Origin: Diprion similis
Taxonomy: Eukaryota > Arthropoda > Insecta > Hymenoptera > Diprionidae
NCBI RefSeq assembly: GCF_021155765.1
Contig: NC_060108.1
Location: 27,826,025-27,890,024 of the forward strand
Direction of reading: 5' to 3'
Length of the DNA stretch: 64,000 bases
Shown: one piece after another, positions 1 through 12,400 of the stretch
Numbering within the stretch: the first letter of the stretch is position 1
How the letters are laid out: the number at the start of each line of letters is the position of its first letter
The notes under the pieces: model-generated
Databases searched by the model: none
What the model saw: only the letters and a program-made list of their open reading frames with translations
What the model was told of the DNA's origin: nothing
Position numbers and translations under genes: made by a program

Positions 1-1323
1 TACCAATCAATTCCGAAACGAAAAATTCTCGGCTCTGAAAATGGAGAAAGAACTAAGGCTAACCCCTTTGGATTTTTTCCGAAAATTTCGACATCTTCGA
101 GAAGTGTTAAAATTAATTCTTTGAGGCACTATTCCGACGTAATTTTGCGAGAGGAATCGATTGGTAGCAGTTCCAATAGGCTGCGAGCAACGCCTGCAAA
201 GTTACAGCCAAAAACCTGCTCATTTTCGTCGTCATTTCTCTGCTGTTGGTCCTACGCTTTTCTTCATGTGTTTTCTGAGTTCCTTGGGGTCGAATTATTC
301 TAGAAAGGGTCATACCAATCGATTCCGAGACGAAAAATCCTCGGCTCCGAAAATTAAGAAAAAACTAAGGCTAACCCCTTTGGATTTTTGACGAAAATTT
401 CGACATCTTCGAGAAGTGTTGAAATTAATTTTTTGAGGCACTATTCCGACGTAATTTTGCGAGAGAAATCGATTGGTAGCAGTCCCAATAGGCTGCGAGC
501 AACGCCCGCAAAGTTACCGCCAAAAAACTGCTCATTTTCGTCGTCATTTCTCTGCTGTTGGTCCTACGCTTTTCTTCATGTGTTTTCTGAGTTCCTTGGG
601 GTCGAATTACTCTAGAGAGGGTCATACCAATCAATTCCGAAACGAAAAATTCTCGGCTCTGAAAATGGAGAAAAAACTAAGGCTAACCCCTTTGGATTTT
701 TGACGAAAATTTCGACATCTTCGAGAAGTGTTAAAATTAATTCTTTGAGGCACTATTCCGACGTAATTTTGCGAGAGGAATCGATTGGTAGCAGTTCCAA
801 TAGGCTGCGAGCAACGCCTGCAAAGTTACAGCCAAAAACCTGCTCATTTTCGTCGTCATTTCTCTGCTGTTGGTCCTACGCATTCCTTTATGTGTTTTCT
901 GAGTTCCTTGGGGTCGAATTACTCTAGAAAAGGTCACACCGATCGATTCCGAAACAAAAAATTCTCGGCTCCGAAAATGGAGAGAAAACTAAGGCTAACC
1001 CCTTTGGATTTTTGACGAAAATTTCGACATCTTCGAGAAGTGTTGGAATTAATTCTTTGAGGCACCATTCCGACGTAATTTTGCGAGAGGAATCGATTGG
1101 TAGCAGTTCCAATAGGCTGCGAGCAACGCCTGCAAAGTTACAGCCTAAAAACTGCTCATTTTCGTCGTCATTTCTCTGCTGTTGGTCCTACGCATTTCTT
1201 CATGTGTTTTCTGAGTTCCTTGGGGTCGAATTACTCTAGAAAGGGTCATACCAATCGATTCCGAGACGAAAAATCCTCGGCTCCGAAAATGAAGAAAAAA
1301 CTAAGGCTAACCCCTTTGGATTT

Positions 1324-3507
1324 TTGACGAAAATTTCGACATCTTCGAGAAGTGTTGAAATTAATTTTTTGAGGCACTATTCCGACGTAATTTTGCGAGA
1401 GAAATCGATTGGTAGCAGTCCCAATAGGCTGCGAGCAACGCCTGCAAAGTTACAGCCAAAAAACTGCTCATTTTCGTCGTCATTTCTCTGCTGTTGGTCC
1501 TACGCTTTTCTTCATGTGTTTTCTGAGTTCCTTGGGGTCGAATTACTCTAGAAAAGGTCACACCGATCGTTTCCGAAACGAAAAATTCTCGACTCCGAAG
1601 ATGGAGAAAAAACTAAGGCTAACCCCTTTGGATTTTTGACGAAAATTTCGACATCTTTGAAAAGTGTTGAAATTAATTCTTTGAGGCACTATTCCGATGT
1701 AATTTTGCGAGAGAAATCGATTGGTAGCAGTCCCAATAGGCTGCGAGCAACGCCTGCAAAGTTACAGCCAAAAAACTGCTCATTTTCGTCGTCATTTCTC
1801 TGCTGTTGGTCCTACGCTTTTCTTCATGTGTTTTCTGAGTTCCTTGGGGTCGAATTACTCTAGTGAGGGTCATACCAATCAATTCCGAAACGAAAAATTC
1901 TCGGCTCTGAAAATGGAGAAAAAACTAAGGCTAACCCCTTTGGATTTTTGACGAAAATTTCGACATCTTCGAGAAGTGTTAAAATTAATTCTTTGAGGCA
2001 CTATTCCGACGTAATTTTGCGAGAGGAATCGATTGGTAGCAGTTCCAATAGGCTGCGAGCAACGCCTGCAAAGTTACAGCCAAAAACCTGCTCATTTTCG
2101 TCGTCATTTCTCTGCTGTTGGTCCTACGCATTCCTTTATGTGTTTTCTGAGTTCCTTGGGGTCGAATTACTCTAGAAGAGGTCACACCGATCAATTCCGA
2201 AACGAAAAATTCTCGGCTCTGAAAATGGAGAAAAAACTAAGGCTAACCCCTTTGGATTTTTGACGAAAATTTCGACATCTTCGAGAAGTGTTAAAATTAA
2301 TTCTTTGAGGCACTATTCCGACGTAATTTTGCGAGAGGAATCGATTGGTAGCAGTTTCAATAGGCTGCGAGCAACGCCTGCAAAGTTACAGCCTAAAAAC
2401 TGCTCATTTTCGTCGTCATTTCTCTGCTGTTGGTCCTACGCTTTTCTTCATGTGTTTTCTGAGTTCCTTGGGGTCGAATTACTCTAGAAAGGGTCATACC
2501 AATCGATTCCGAGACGAAAAATCCTCGGCTCCGAAAATTAAGAAAAAACTAAGGCTAACCCCTTTGGATTTTTGACGAAAATTTCGACATCTTCGAGAAG
2601 TGTCGAAATTAATTTTTTGAGGCACTATTCCGACGTAATTTTGCGAGAGAAATCGATTGGTAGCAGTCCCAATAGGCTGCGAGCAACGCCCGCAAAGTTA
2701 CCGCCAAAAAACTGCTCATTTGCGTCGTCATTTCTCTGCTGTTGGTCCTACGCTTTTCTTTATGTGTTTTCTGAGTTCCTTGGGGTCGAATTACTCTAGA
2801 GAGGGTCATACCAATCAATTCCGAAACGAAGAATTCTCGGCTCTGAAAATGGAGAAAAAACTAAGGCTAACCCCTTTGGATTTTTGACGAAAATTTCGAC
2901 ATCTTCGAGAAGTGTTAAAATTAATTCTTTGAGGCACTATTCCGACGTAATTTTGCGAGAGGAATCGATTGGTAGCAGTTCCAATAGGCTGCGAGCAACG
3001 CCTGCAAAGTTACAGCCAAAAACCTGCTCATTTTCGTCGTCATTTCTCTGCTGTTGGTCCTACGCATTCCTTTATGTGTTTTCTGAGTTCCTTGGGGTCG
3101 AATTACTCTAGAAAAGGTCACACCGATCGATTCCGAAACGAAAAATTCTCGGCTCCGAAAATGGAGAGAAAACTAAGGCTAACCCCTTTGGATTTTTGAC
3201 GAAAATTTCGACATCTTCGAGAAGTGTTGAAATTAATTCTTTGAGGCACCATTCCGACGTAATTTTGCGAGAGGAATCGATTGGTAGCAGTTCCAATAGG
3301 CTGCGAGCAACGCCTGCAAAGTTACAGCCTAAAAACTGCTCATTTTCGTCGTCATTTCTCTGCTGTTGGTCCTACGCATTTCTTCATGTGTTTTCTGAGT
3401 TCCTTGGGGTCGAATTACTCTAGAAAGGGTCATACCAATCGATTCCGAGACGAAAAATCCTCGGCTCCGAAAATGAAGAAAAAACTAAGGCTAACCCCTT
3501 TGGATTT
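1324..3507. repeat. Higher-order repeat unit (7 monomers, 2184 bp), copy 1
   Basis: Seven consecutive distinguishable monomer variants form one unit that is repeated immediately downstream at 3508-5691. Diagnostic variants recur exactly 2184 bp later: the SSFN-encoding variant at 2260 and 4444, the gcgtcg variant at 2720 and 4904, and a gaagaattc variant at 2828 and 5012. The unit before it (388-1323 and leftwards) has the same order but more differences, so it is an older copy. Confidence 0.9.
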
Positions 3508-5691
3508 TTGACGAAAATTTCGACATTTTCGAGAAGTGTTGAAATTAATTTTTTGAGGCACTATTCCGACGTAATTTTGCGAGAGAAATCGATTGGTAGC
3601 AGTCCCAATAGGCTGCGAGCAACGCCTGCAAAGTTACAGCCAAAAAACTGCTCATTTTCGTCGTCATTTCTCTGCTGTTGGTCCTACGCTTTTCTTCATG
3701 TGTTTTCTGAGTTCCTTGGGGTCGAATTACTCTAGAAAAGGTCACACCGATCGTTTCCGAAACGAAAAATTCTCGACTCCGAAGATGGAGAAAAAACTAA
3801 GGCTAACCCCTTTGGATTTTTGACGAAAATTTCGACATCTTTGAAAAGTGTTGAAATTAATTCTTTGAGGCACTATTCCGATGTAATTTTGCGAGAGAAA
3901 TCGATTGGTAGCAGTCCCAATAGGCTGCGAGCAACGCCTGCAAAGTTACAGCCAAAAAACTGCTCATTTTCGTCGTCATTTCTCTGCTGTTGGTCCTACG
4001 CTTTTCTTCATGTGTTTTCTGAGTTCCTTGGGGTCGAATTACTCTAGTGAGGGTCATACCAATCAATTCCGAAACGAAAAATTCTCGGCTCTGAAAATGG
4101 AGAAAAAACTAAGGCTAACCCCTTTGGATTTTTGACGAAAATTTCGACATCTTCGAGAAGTGTTAAAATTAATTCTTTGAGGCACTATTCCGACGTAATT
4201 TTGCGAGAGGAATCGATTGGTAGCAGTTCCAATAGGCTGCGAGCAACGCCTGCAAAGTTACAGCCAAAAACCTGCTCATTTTCGTCGTCATTTCTCTGCT
4301 GTTGGTCCTACGCATTCCTTTATGTGTTTTCTGAGTTCCTTGGGGTCGAATTACTCTAGAAGAGGTCACACCGATCAATTCCGAAACGAAAAATTCTCGG
4401 CTCTGAAAATGGAGAAAAAACTAAGGCTAACCCCTTTGGATTTTTGACGAAAATTTCGACATCTTCGAGAAGTGTTAAAATTAATTCTTTGAGGCACTAT
4501 TCCGACGTAATTTTGCGAGAGGAATCGATTGGTAGCAGTTTCAATAGGCTGCGAGCAACGCCTGCAAAGTTACAGCCTAAAAACTGCTCATTTTCGTCGT
4601 CATTTCTCTGCTGTTGGTCCTACGCTTTTCTTCATGTGTTTTCTGAGTTCCTTGGGGTCGAATTACTCTAGAAAGGGTCATACCAATCGATTCCGAGACG
4701 AAAAATCCTCGGCTCCGAAAATTAAGAAAAAACTAAGGCTAACCCCTTTGGATTTTTGACGAAAATTTCGACATCTTCGAGAAGTGTCGAAATTAATTTT
4801 TTGAGGCACTATTCCGACGTAATTTTGCGAGAGAAATCGATTGGTAGCAGTCCCAATAGGCTGCGAGCAACGCCCGCAAAGTTACCGCCAAAAAACTGCT
4901 CATTTGCGTCGTCATTTCTCTGCTGTTGGTCCTACGCTTTTCTTTATGTGTTTTCTGAGTTCCTTGGGGTCGAATTACTCTAGAGAGGGTCATACCAATC
5001 AATTCCGAAACGAAGAATTCTCGGCTCTGAAAATGGAGAAAAAACTAAGGCTAACCCCTTTGGATTTTTGACGAAAATTTCGACATCTTCGAGAAGTGTT
5101 AAAATTAATTCTTTGAGGCACTATTCCGACGTAATTTTGCGAGAGGAATCGATTGGTAGCAGTTCCAATAGGCTGCGAGCAACGCCTGCAAAGTTACAGC
5201 CAAAAACCTGCTCATTTTCGTCGTCATTTCTCTGCTGTTGGTCCTACGCATTCCTTTATGTGTTTTCTGAGTTCCTTGGGGTCGAATTACTCTAGAAAAG
5301 GTCACACCGATCGATTCCGAAACGAAAAATTCTCGGCTCCGAAAATGGAGAGAAAACTAAGGCTAACCCCTTTGGATTTTTGACGAAAATTTCGACATCT
5401 TCGAGAAGTGTTGAAATTAATTCTTTGAGGCACCATTCCGACGTAATTTTGCGAGAGGAATCGATTGGTAGCAGTTCCAATAGGCTGCGAGCAACGCCTG
5501 CAAAGTTACAGCCTAAAAACTGCTCATTTTCGTCGTCATTTCTCTGCTGTTGGTCCTACGCATTTCTTCATGTGTTTTCTGAGTTCCTTGGGGTCGAATT
5601 ACTCTAGAGAGGGTCATACCAATCAATTCCGAAACGAAAAATTCTCGGCTCTAAAAATGGAGAAAAAACTAAGGCTAACCCCTTTGGATTT
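3508..5691. repeat. Higher-order repeat unit (7 monomers, 2184 bp), copy 2
   Basis: This copy is nearly identical to 1324-3507. The only difference I noticed early in the unit is cattttcg instead of catcttcg near 3525. The similarity ends in its last monomer at about 5605, where a copy of a different monomer type joins. This is the pattern expected of a recent tandem duplication by unequal exchange; an assembly duplication is the alternative. Confidence 0.85.
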
Positions 5692-8600
5692 TTGACGAAA
5701 ATTTCGACATCTTCGAGAAGTGTTAAAATTAATTCTTTGAGGCACTATTCCGACGTAATTTTGCGAGAGGAATCAATTGGTAGCAGTTCCAATAGGCTGC
5801 GAGCAACGCCTGCAAAGTTACAGCCAAAAACCGGCTCATTTTCGTCGTCATTTCTCTGCTGTTGGTCCTACGCATTCCTTTATGTGTTTTCTGAGTTCCT
5901 TGGGGTCGAATTACTCTAGAAAAGGTAACACCGATCGATTCCGAAACAAAAAATTCTCGGCTCCGAAAATGGAGAGAAAACTAAGGCTAACCCCTTTGGA
6001 TTTTTGACGAAAATTTCGACATCTTCGAGAAGTGTTGAAATTAATTCTTTGAGGCACCATTCCGACGTAATTTTGCGAGAGGAATCGATTGGTAGCAGTT
6101 CCAATAGGCTGCGAGCAACGCCTGCAAAGTTACAGCCTAAAAACTGCTCATTTTCGTCGTCATTTCTCTGCTGTTGGTCCTACGCATTTCTTCATGTGTT
6201 TTCTGAGTTCCTTGGGGTCGAATTACTCTAGAAAGGGTCATACCAATCGATTCCGAGACGAAAAATCCTCGGCTCCGAAAATGAAGAAAAAACTAAGGCT
6301 AACCCCTTTGGATTTTTGACGAAAATTTCGACATCTTCGAGAAGTGTTGAAATTAATTTTTTGAGGCACTATTCCGACGTAATTTCGCGAGAGAAATCGA
6401 TTGGTAGCAGTCCCAATAGGCTGCGAGCAACGCCTGCAAAGTTACAGCCAAAAAACTGCTCATTTTCGTCGTCATTTCTCTGCTGTTGGTCCTACGCTTT
6501 TCTTCATGTGTTTTCTGAGTTCCTTGGGGTCGAATTACTCTAGAAAAGGTCACACCGATCGTTTCCGAAACGAAAAATTCTCGACTCCGAAGATGGAGAA
6601 AAAACTAAGGCTAACCCCTTTGGATTTTTGACGAAAATTTCGACATCTTTGAAAAGTGTTGAAATTAATTCTTTGAGGCACTATTCCGATGTAATTTTGC
6701 GAGAGAAATCGATTGGTAGCAGTCCCAATAGGCTGCGAGCAACGCCTGCAAAGTTACAGCCAAAAAACTGCTCATTTTCGTCGTCATTTCTCTGGTGTTG
6801 GTCCTACGCTTTTCTTCATGTGTTTTCTGAGTTCCTTGGGGTCGAATTACTCTAGAGAGGGTCATACCAATCAATTCCGAAACGAAAAATTCTCGGCTCT
6901 GAAAATGGAGAAAAAACTAAGGCTAACCCCTTTGGATTTTTGACGAAAATTTCGACATCTTCGAGAAGTGTTAAAATTAATTCTTTGAGGCACTATTCCG
7001 ACGTAATTTTGCGAGAGGAATCGATTGGTAGCAGTTCCAATAGGCTGCGAGCAACGCCTGCAAAGTTACAGCCAAAAACCTGCTCATTTTCGTCGTCATT
7101 TCTCTGCTGTTGGTCCTACGCATTCCTTTATGTGTTTTCTGAGTTCCTTGGGGTCGAATTACTCTAGAAAAGGTCACCCCGATCAATTCCGAAACGAAAA
7201 ATTCTCGGCTCCGAAAATGGAGAAAAAACTAAGGCTAACCCCTTTGGATTTTTGACGAAAATTTCGACATCTTCGAGAAGTGTTAAAATTAATTCTTTGA
7301 GGCACTATTCCGACGTAATTTTGCGAGAGGAATCGATTGGTAGCAGTTCCAATAGGCTGCGAGCAACGCCTGCAAAGTTACAGCCTAAAAACTGCTCATT
7401 TTCGTCGTCATTTCTCTGCTGTTGGTCCTACGCTTTTCTTCATGTGTTTTCTGAGTTCCTTGGGGTCGAATTACTCTAGAAAGGGTCATACCAATCGATT
7501 CCGAGACAAAAAATCCTCGGCTCCGAAAATTAAGAAAAAACTAAGGCTAACCCCTTTGGATTTTTGACGAAAATTTCGACATCTTCGAGAAGTGTTGAAA
7601 TTAATTTTTTGAGGCACTATTCCGACGTAATTTTGCGAGAGAAATCGATTGGTAGCAGTCCCAATAGGCTGCGAGCAACGCCTGCAAAGTTACAGCCTAA
7701 AAACTGCTCATTTTCGTCGTCATTTCTCTGCTGTTGGTCCTACGCTTTTCTTCATGTGTTTTCTGAGTTCCTTGGGGTCGAATTACTCTAGAAAGGGTCG
7801 TACCAATCAATTCCGAGACGAAAAATCCTCGGCTCCGAAAATGAAGAAAAAACTAAGGCTAACCCCTTTGGATTTTTGACGAAAATTTCGACATCTTCGA
7901 GAAGTGTTGAAATTAATTTTTTGAGGCACTATTCCGACGTAATTTTGCGAGAGAAATTGATTGGTAGCAGTCCCAATAGGCTGCGAGCAACGCCTGCAAA
8001 GTTACCGCCAAAAAACTGCTCATTTTCGTCGTCATTTCTCTGCTGTTGGTCCTACGCTTTTCTTCATGTGTTTTCTGAGTTCCTTGGGGTCGAATTACTC
8101 TAGAGAGGGTCATACCAATCAATTCCGAAACGAAAAATTCTCGGCTCTGAAAATGGAAAAAAAACTAAGGCTAACCCCTTTGGATTTTTGACGAAAATTT
8201 CGACATCTTCGAGAAGTGTTAAAATTAATTCTTTGAGGCACTATTCCGACGTAATTTTGCGAGAGGAATCGATTGGTAGCAGTTCCAATAGGCTGCGAGC
8301 AACGCCTGCAAAGTTACAGCCAAAAACCTGCTCATTTTCGTCGTCATTTCTCTGCTGTTGGTCCTACGCATTGCTTTATGTGTTTTCTGAGTTCCTTGGG
8401 GTCGAATTACTCTAGAAAAGGTCACACCGATCGATTCCGAAACGAAAAATTCTCGGCTCCGAAAATGGAGAGAAAACTAAGGCTAACCCCTTTGGATTTT
8501 TGACGAAAATTTCGACATCTTCGAGAAGTGTTGAAATTAATTCTTCGAGGCACCATTCCGACGTAATTTTGCGAGAGGAATCGATTGGTAGCAGTTCCAA

Positions 8601-9435
8601 TAGGCTGCGAGCAACGCCTGCAAAGTTACAGCCTAAAAACTGCTCATTTTCGTCGTCATTTCTCTGCTGTTGGTCCTACGCATTTCTTCATGTGTTTTCT
8701 GAGTTCCTTGGGGTCGAATTACTCTAGAGAGGGTCATACCAATCAATTCCGAAACGAAAAATTCTCGGCTCTAAAAATGGAGAAAAAACTAAGGCTAACC
8801 CCTTTGGATTTTTGACGAAAATTTCGACATCTTCGAGAAGTGTTAAAATTAATTCTTTGAGGCACTATTCCGACGTAATTTTGCGAGAGGAATCGATTGG
8901 TAGCAGTTCCGATAGGCTGCGAGCAACGCCTGCAAAGTTACAGCCAAAAACCTGCTCATTTTCGTCGTCATTTCTCTGCTGTTGGTCCTACGCATTCTTT
9001 TATGTCTTTTCTGAGTTCCTTGGGGTCGAATTACTCTAGAAAAGGTCACACCGATCGATTCCGAAACAAAAAATTCTCGGCTCCGAAAATGGAGAGAAAA
9101 CTCAGGCTAACCCCTTTGGATTTTTGACGAAAATTTCGACATCTTCGAGAAGTGTTGAAATTAATTCTTTGAGGCACCATTCCGACGTAATTTTGCGAGA
9201 GGAATCGATTGGTAGCAGTCCCAATAGGCTGCGAGCAACGCCTGCAAAGTTACAGCCAAAAAACTGCTCATTTTCGTCGTCATTTCTCTGGTGTTGGTCC
9301 TACGCTTTTCTTTATGTGTTTTCTGAGTTCACTGGGGTCGAATTACTCTAGAAAGGGTCATACCAATCGATTCCGAGACGAGAAATTCTCAGCTCCGAAA
9401 ATGGAGAAAAAACAAAGGGTAACCCCTTTGGATTT
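5692..9435. repeat. Satellite segment with disrupted higher-order register
   Basis: The same monomer types continue, but out of order. The type found at 700 and 5068 reappears at 5692 only two monomers later, and again at 8188 and 8812. Between 5692 and 7563 the original order resumes. The jumps by whole monomers show unequal crossing-over that kept the 312-bp phase. Confidence 0.75.
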
Positions 9436-12400
9436 TTGACGGAAATTTCGACATCTTCGAGAGGTGTTGAAATTAATTCTTTGAGGCACTATTCCGACGT
9501 AATTTTGCGAGAGGAATCGATTGGTAGCAGTCCCAATAGGCTGCGAGCAACGCCTGCAAAGTTACAGCCAAAAAACTGCTCATTTTCGTCGTCATTTATC
9601 TGCTGTTGGTCCTACGCTTTTCTTCATGTGTTTTCTGAGTTCCTTGGGGTCGAATTACTCTAGAAAGGGTCATACCAATCGATTCCGAGACGAAAAATTC
9701 TCGGCTCCGAAAATGAAGAAAAAACTAAGGCTAACCCCTTTGGATTTTTGACAAAAATTTCGACATCTTCGAGAAGTGTTGAAATTAATTTTTTGAGGCA
9801 CTATTCCGACGTAATTTTGCGAGAGAAATCGATTGGTAGCAGTCCCAATAGGCTGCGAGCAACGCCTGCAAAGTTACAGCCAAAAAACTGCTCATTTTCG
9901 TCGTCATTTCACTGCTGTTGGTCCTACGCTTTTCTTCATGTGTTTCCTGAGTTCCTTGGAGTCAAATTACTCTAGAAAGGGTCATACCAATCGATTTCGA
10001 GACGAAAAATTATCGACTCCGAAAATGAAGAAAAAACTAAGGCTTACCCCTTTGGATTATTGACGAAAATTTCGACATCTTCGAGAAGTGTTGAAATTAA
10101 TTCTTTGAGGCACTATTCCGACGTAATTTTGCGAGAGGAATCGATTGGTAGCAGTCCCAATAGGCTGCGAGCAACGCCTGCAAAGTTACAGCCAAAGAAC
10201 TGCTTATTTTCGTCGTCATTTCTCTGCTGTTGGTCCTACGCTTTTCTTCATGTGTTTCCTGAGTTCTTTGGGCTCGAATTACTCTAGAAAGGGTCATACC
10301 AATCGATTTCGAGACGAAAAATTCTCGACTCCGAAAATGGAGAAGAAACTAAGGCTAACCCCTTTGGATTTTTGACGAAAATTTCGACATCTTTGAAAAG
10401 TGTTGAAATTAATTCTTTGAGGCACCATTCCGACGTAATTTTGCGAGAGAAATCGATTGGTAGCAGTCCCAATAGGCTGCGAGCAACGCCTGCAAAGTTA
10501 CAGCCAAAAAACTGCTCATTTTCGTCGTCATTTCTCTGGTGTTGGTCCTACGCTTTTCTTCATGTGTTTTCTGAGTTCCTTGGGGTCGAATTACTCTAGA
10601 AAGGGTCATACCAATCGATTTCGAGACGAAAAATTCTCGGCTCTGAAAATGGAGAAAAAACTAAGGCTAACCCCTTTGGATTTTTGACGAAAATTTCGAC
10701 ATCTTTGAAAAGTGTTGAAATTAATTCTTTAAGGCACTATTCCGACGTAATTTTGCGAGAGAAATCGATTGGTAGCAGTCCCAATAGGCTGCGAGCAACG
10801 CCTGCAAAGTTACAGCCAAAAAACTGCTCATTTTCGTCGTCATTTCTCTGCTGTTGGTCCTACGCTTTTCTTCATGTGTTTTCTAAGTTCCTTGGGGTCG
10901 AATTACTCTAGAAAGGGTCATACCAATCGATTTAGAGACGAAAAATTCTCGACTTCGAAAATGGAGAAAAAACTCAGGCTAACCCCTTTGGATTATTGAC
11001 GAAAATTTCGACATCTTCGAGAAGTGTTCAAATTAATTCTTCGAGGCTTTATTTCGACGTAATTTTGCGAGAGAAATCGATTGGTAGCAGTCCCAATAGG
11101 CTGCGAGCAACGCCTGCAAAGTTACAGCCAAAAAACTGCTCATTTTCGTCGTCATTTCTCTGGTGTTGGTCCTACGCTTTTATTTATGTGTTTTCTGAGT
11201 TCCTTGGGGTCGAATTACTCTAGAAAGGGTCATACCAATCGATTCCGAGACGAAAAATTCTCGGCTCCGAAAATGGAGAAAAAACAAAGGCTAACCCCTT
11301 TGGATTTTTGACGAAAATTTTGACATCTTCGAGAGGTGTTAAAATTGATTCTTTGAGGCACTATTCCGACGTAATTTTGCGAGAGGAATCGATTGGTAGC
11401 AGTCCCAATAGGCTGCAAGCAACGCCTGCAAAGTTACAGCCAAAAAACTGCTCATTTTCGTCGTCATTTCTCTGCTGTTGGTCCTACGCTTTTCTTCATG
11501 TGTTTTCTGAGTTCCTTGGGGTCGAATTACTCTAGAAAGGGTCATACCAATCGATTCCGAGACGAAAAATTCTCGGCTCCGAAAATGAAGAAAAAACTAA
11601 GGCTGACCCCTTTGGATTTTTGACGAAAATTTCGACATCTTCGAGAAGTGTTGAAATTAATTTTTTGAGGCACTAATCCGACGTAATTTTGCGAGAGAAA
11701 TCGATTGGTAGCAGTCCCAATAGGCTGCGAGCAACGCCTGCGAAGTTACAGCCAAAAAACTGCTCATTTTCGTCGTCATTTCACTGCTGTTGGTCCTACG
11801 CTTCTCTTCATGTGTTTCCTGAGTTCCTTGGGGTCAAATTACTCTAGAAAGGGTCATACCAATCGATTTCGAGACGAAAAATTCTCGACTCCGAAAATGG
11901 AGAAAAAACTAAGGCTAACCCCTTTGGATTATTGACGAAAGGTTCGACATCTTCGAGAAGTGTTGAAATTAATTCTTTGAGGCACCATTCCGACGTAATT
12001 TTGCGAGAGGAATCGATTGGTAGCAGTCCCAATAGGCTGCGAGCAACGCCTGCAAAGTTACAGCCAAAAAACTGCTCATTTTCGTCGTCATTTCACTGCT
12101 GTTGGTCCTACGCTTTTCTTCATGTGTTTCCTGAGTTCCTTGGGGTCAAATTACTCTAGAAAGGGTCATACCAATCGATTTCGAGACGAAAAATTCTCGA
12201 CTCCGAAAATGGAGAAAAAACTAAGGCTAACCCCTTTGGATTATTGACGAAAGGTTCGACATCTTCGAGAAGTGTTGAAATTAATTCTTTGAGGCACTAT
12301 TCCGACGTAATTTTGCGAGAGGAATCGATTGGTAGCAGTCCCAATAGGCTGCGAGCAACGCCTGCAAAGTTACAGCCAAAAAACTGCTCATTTTCGTCGT

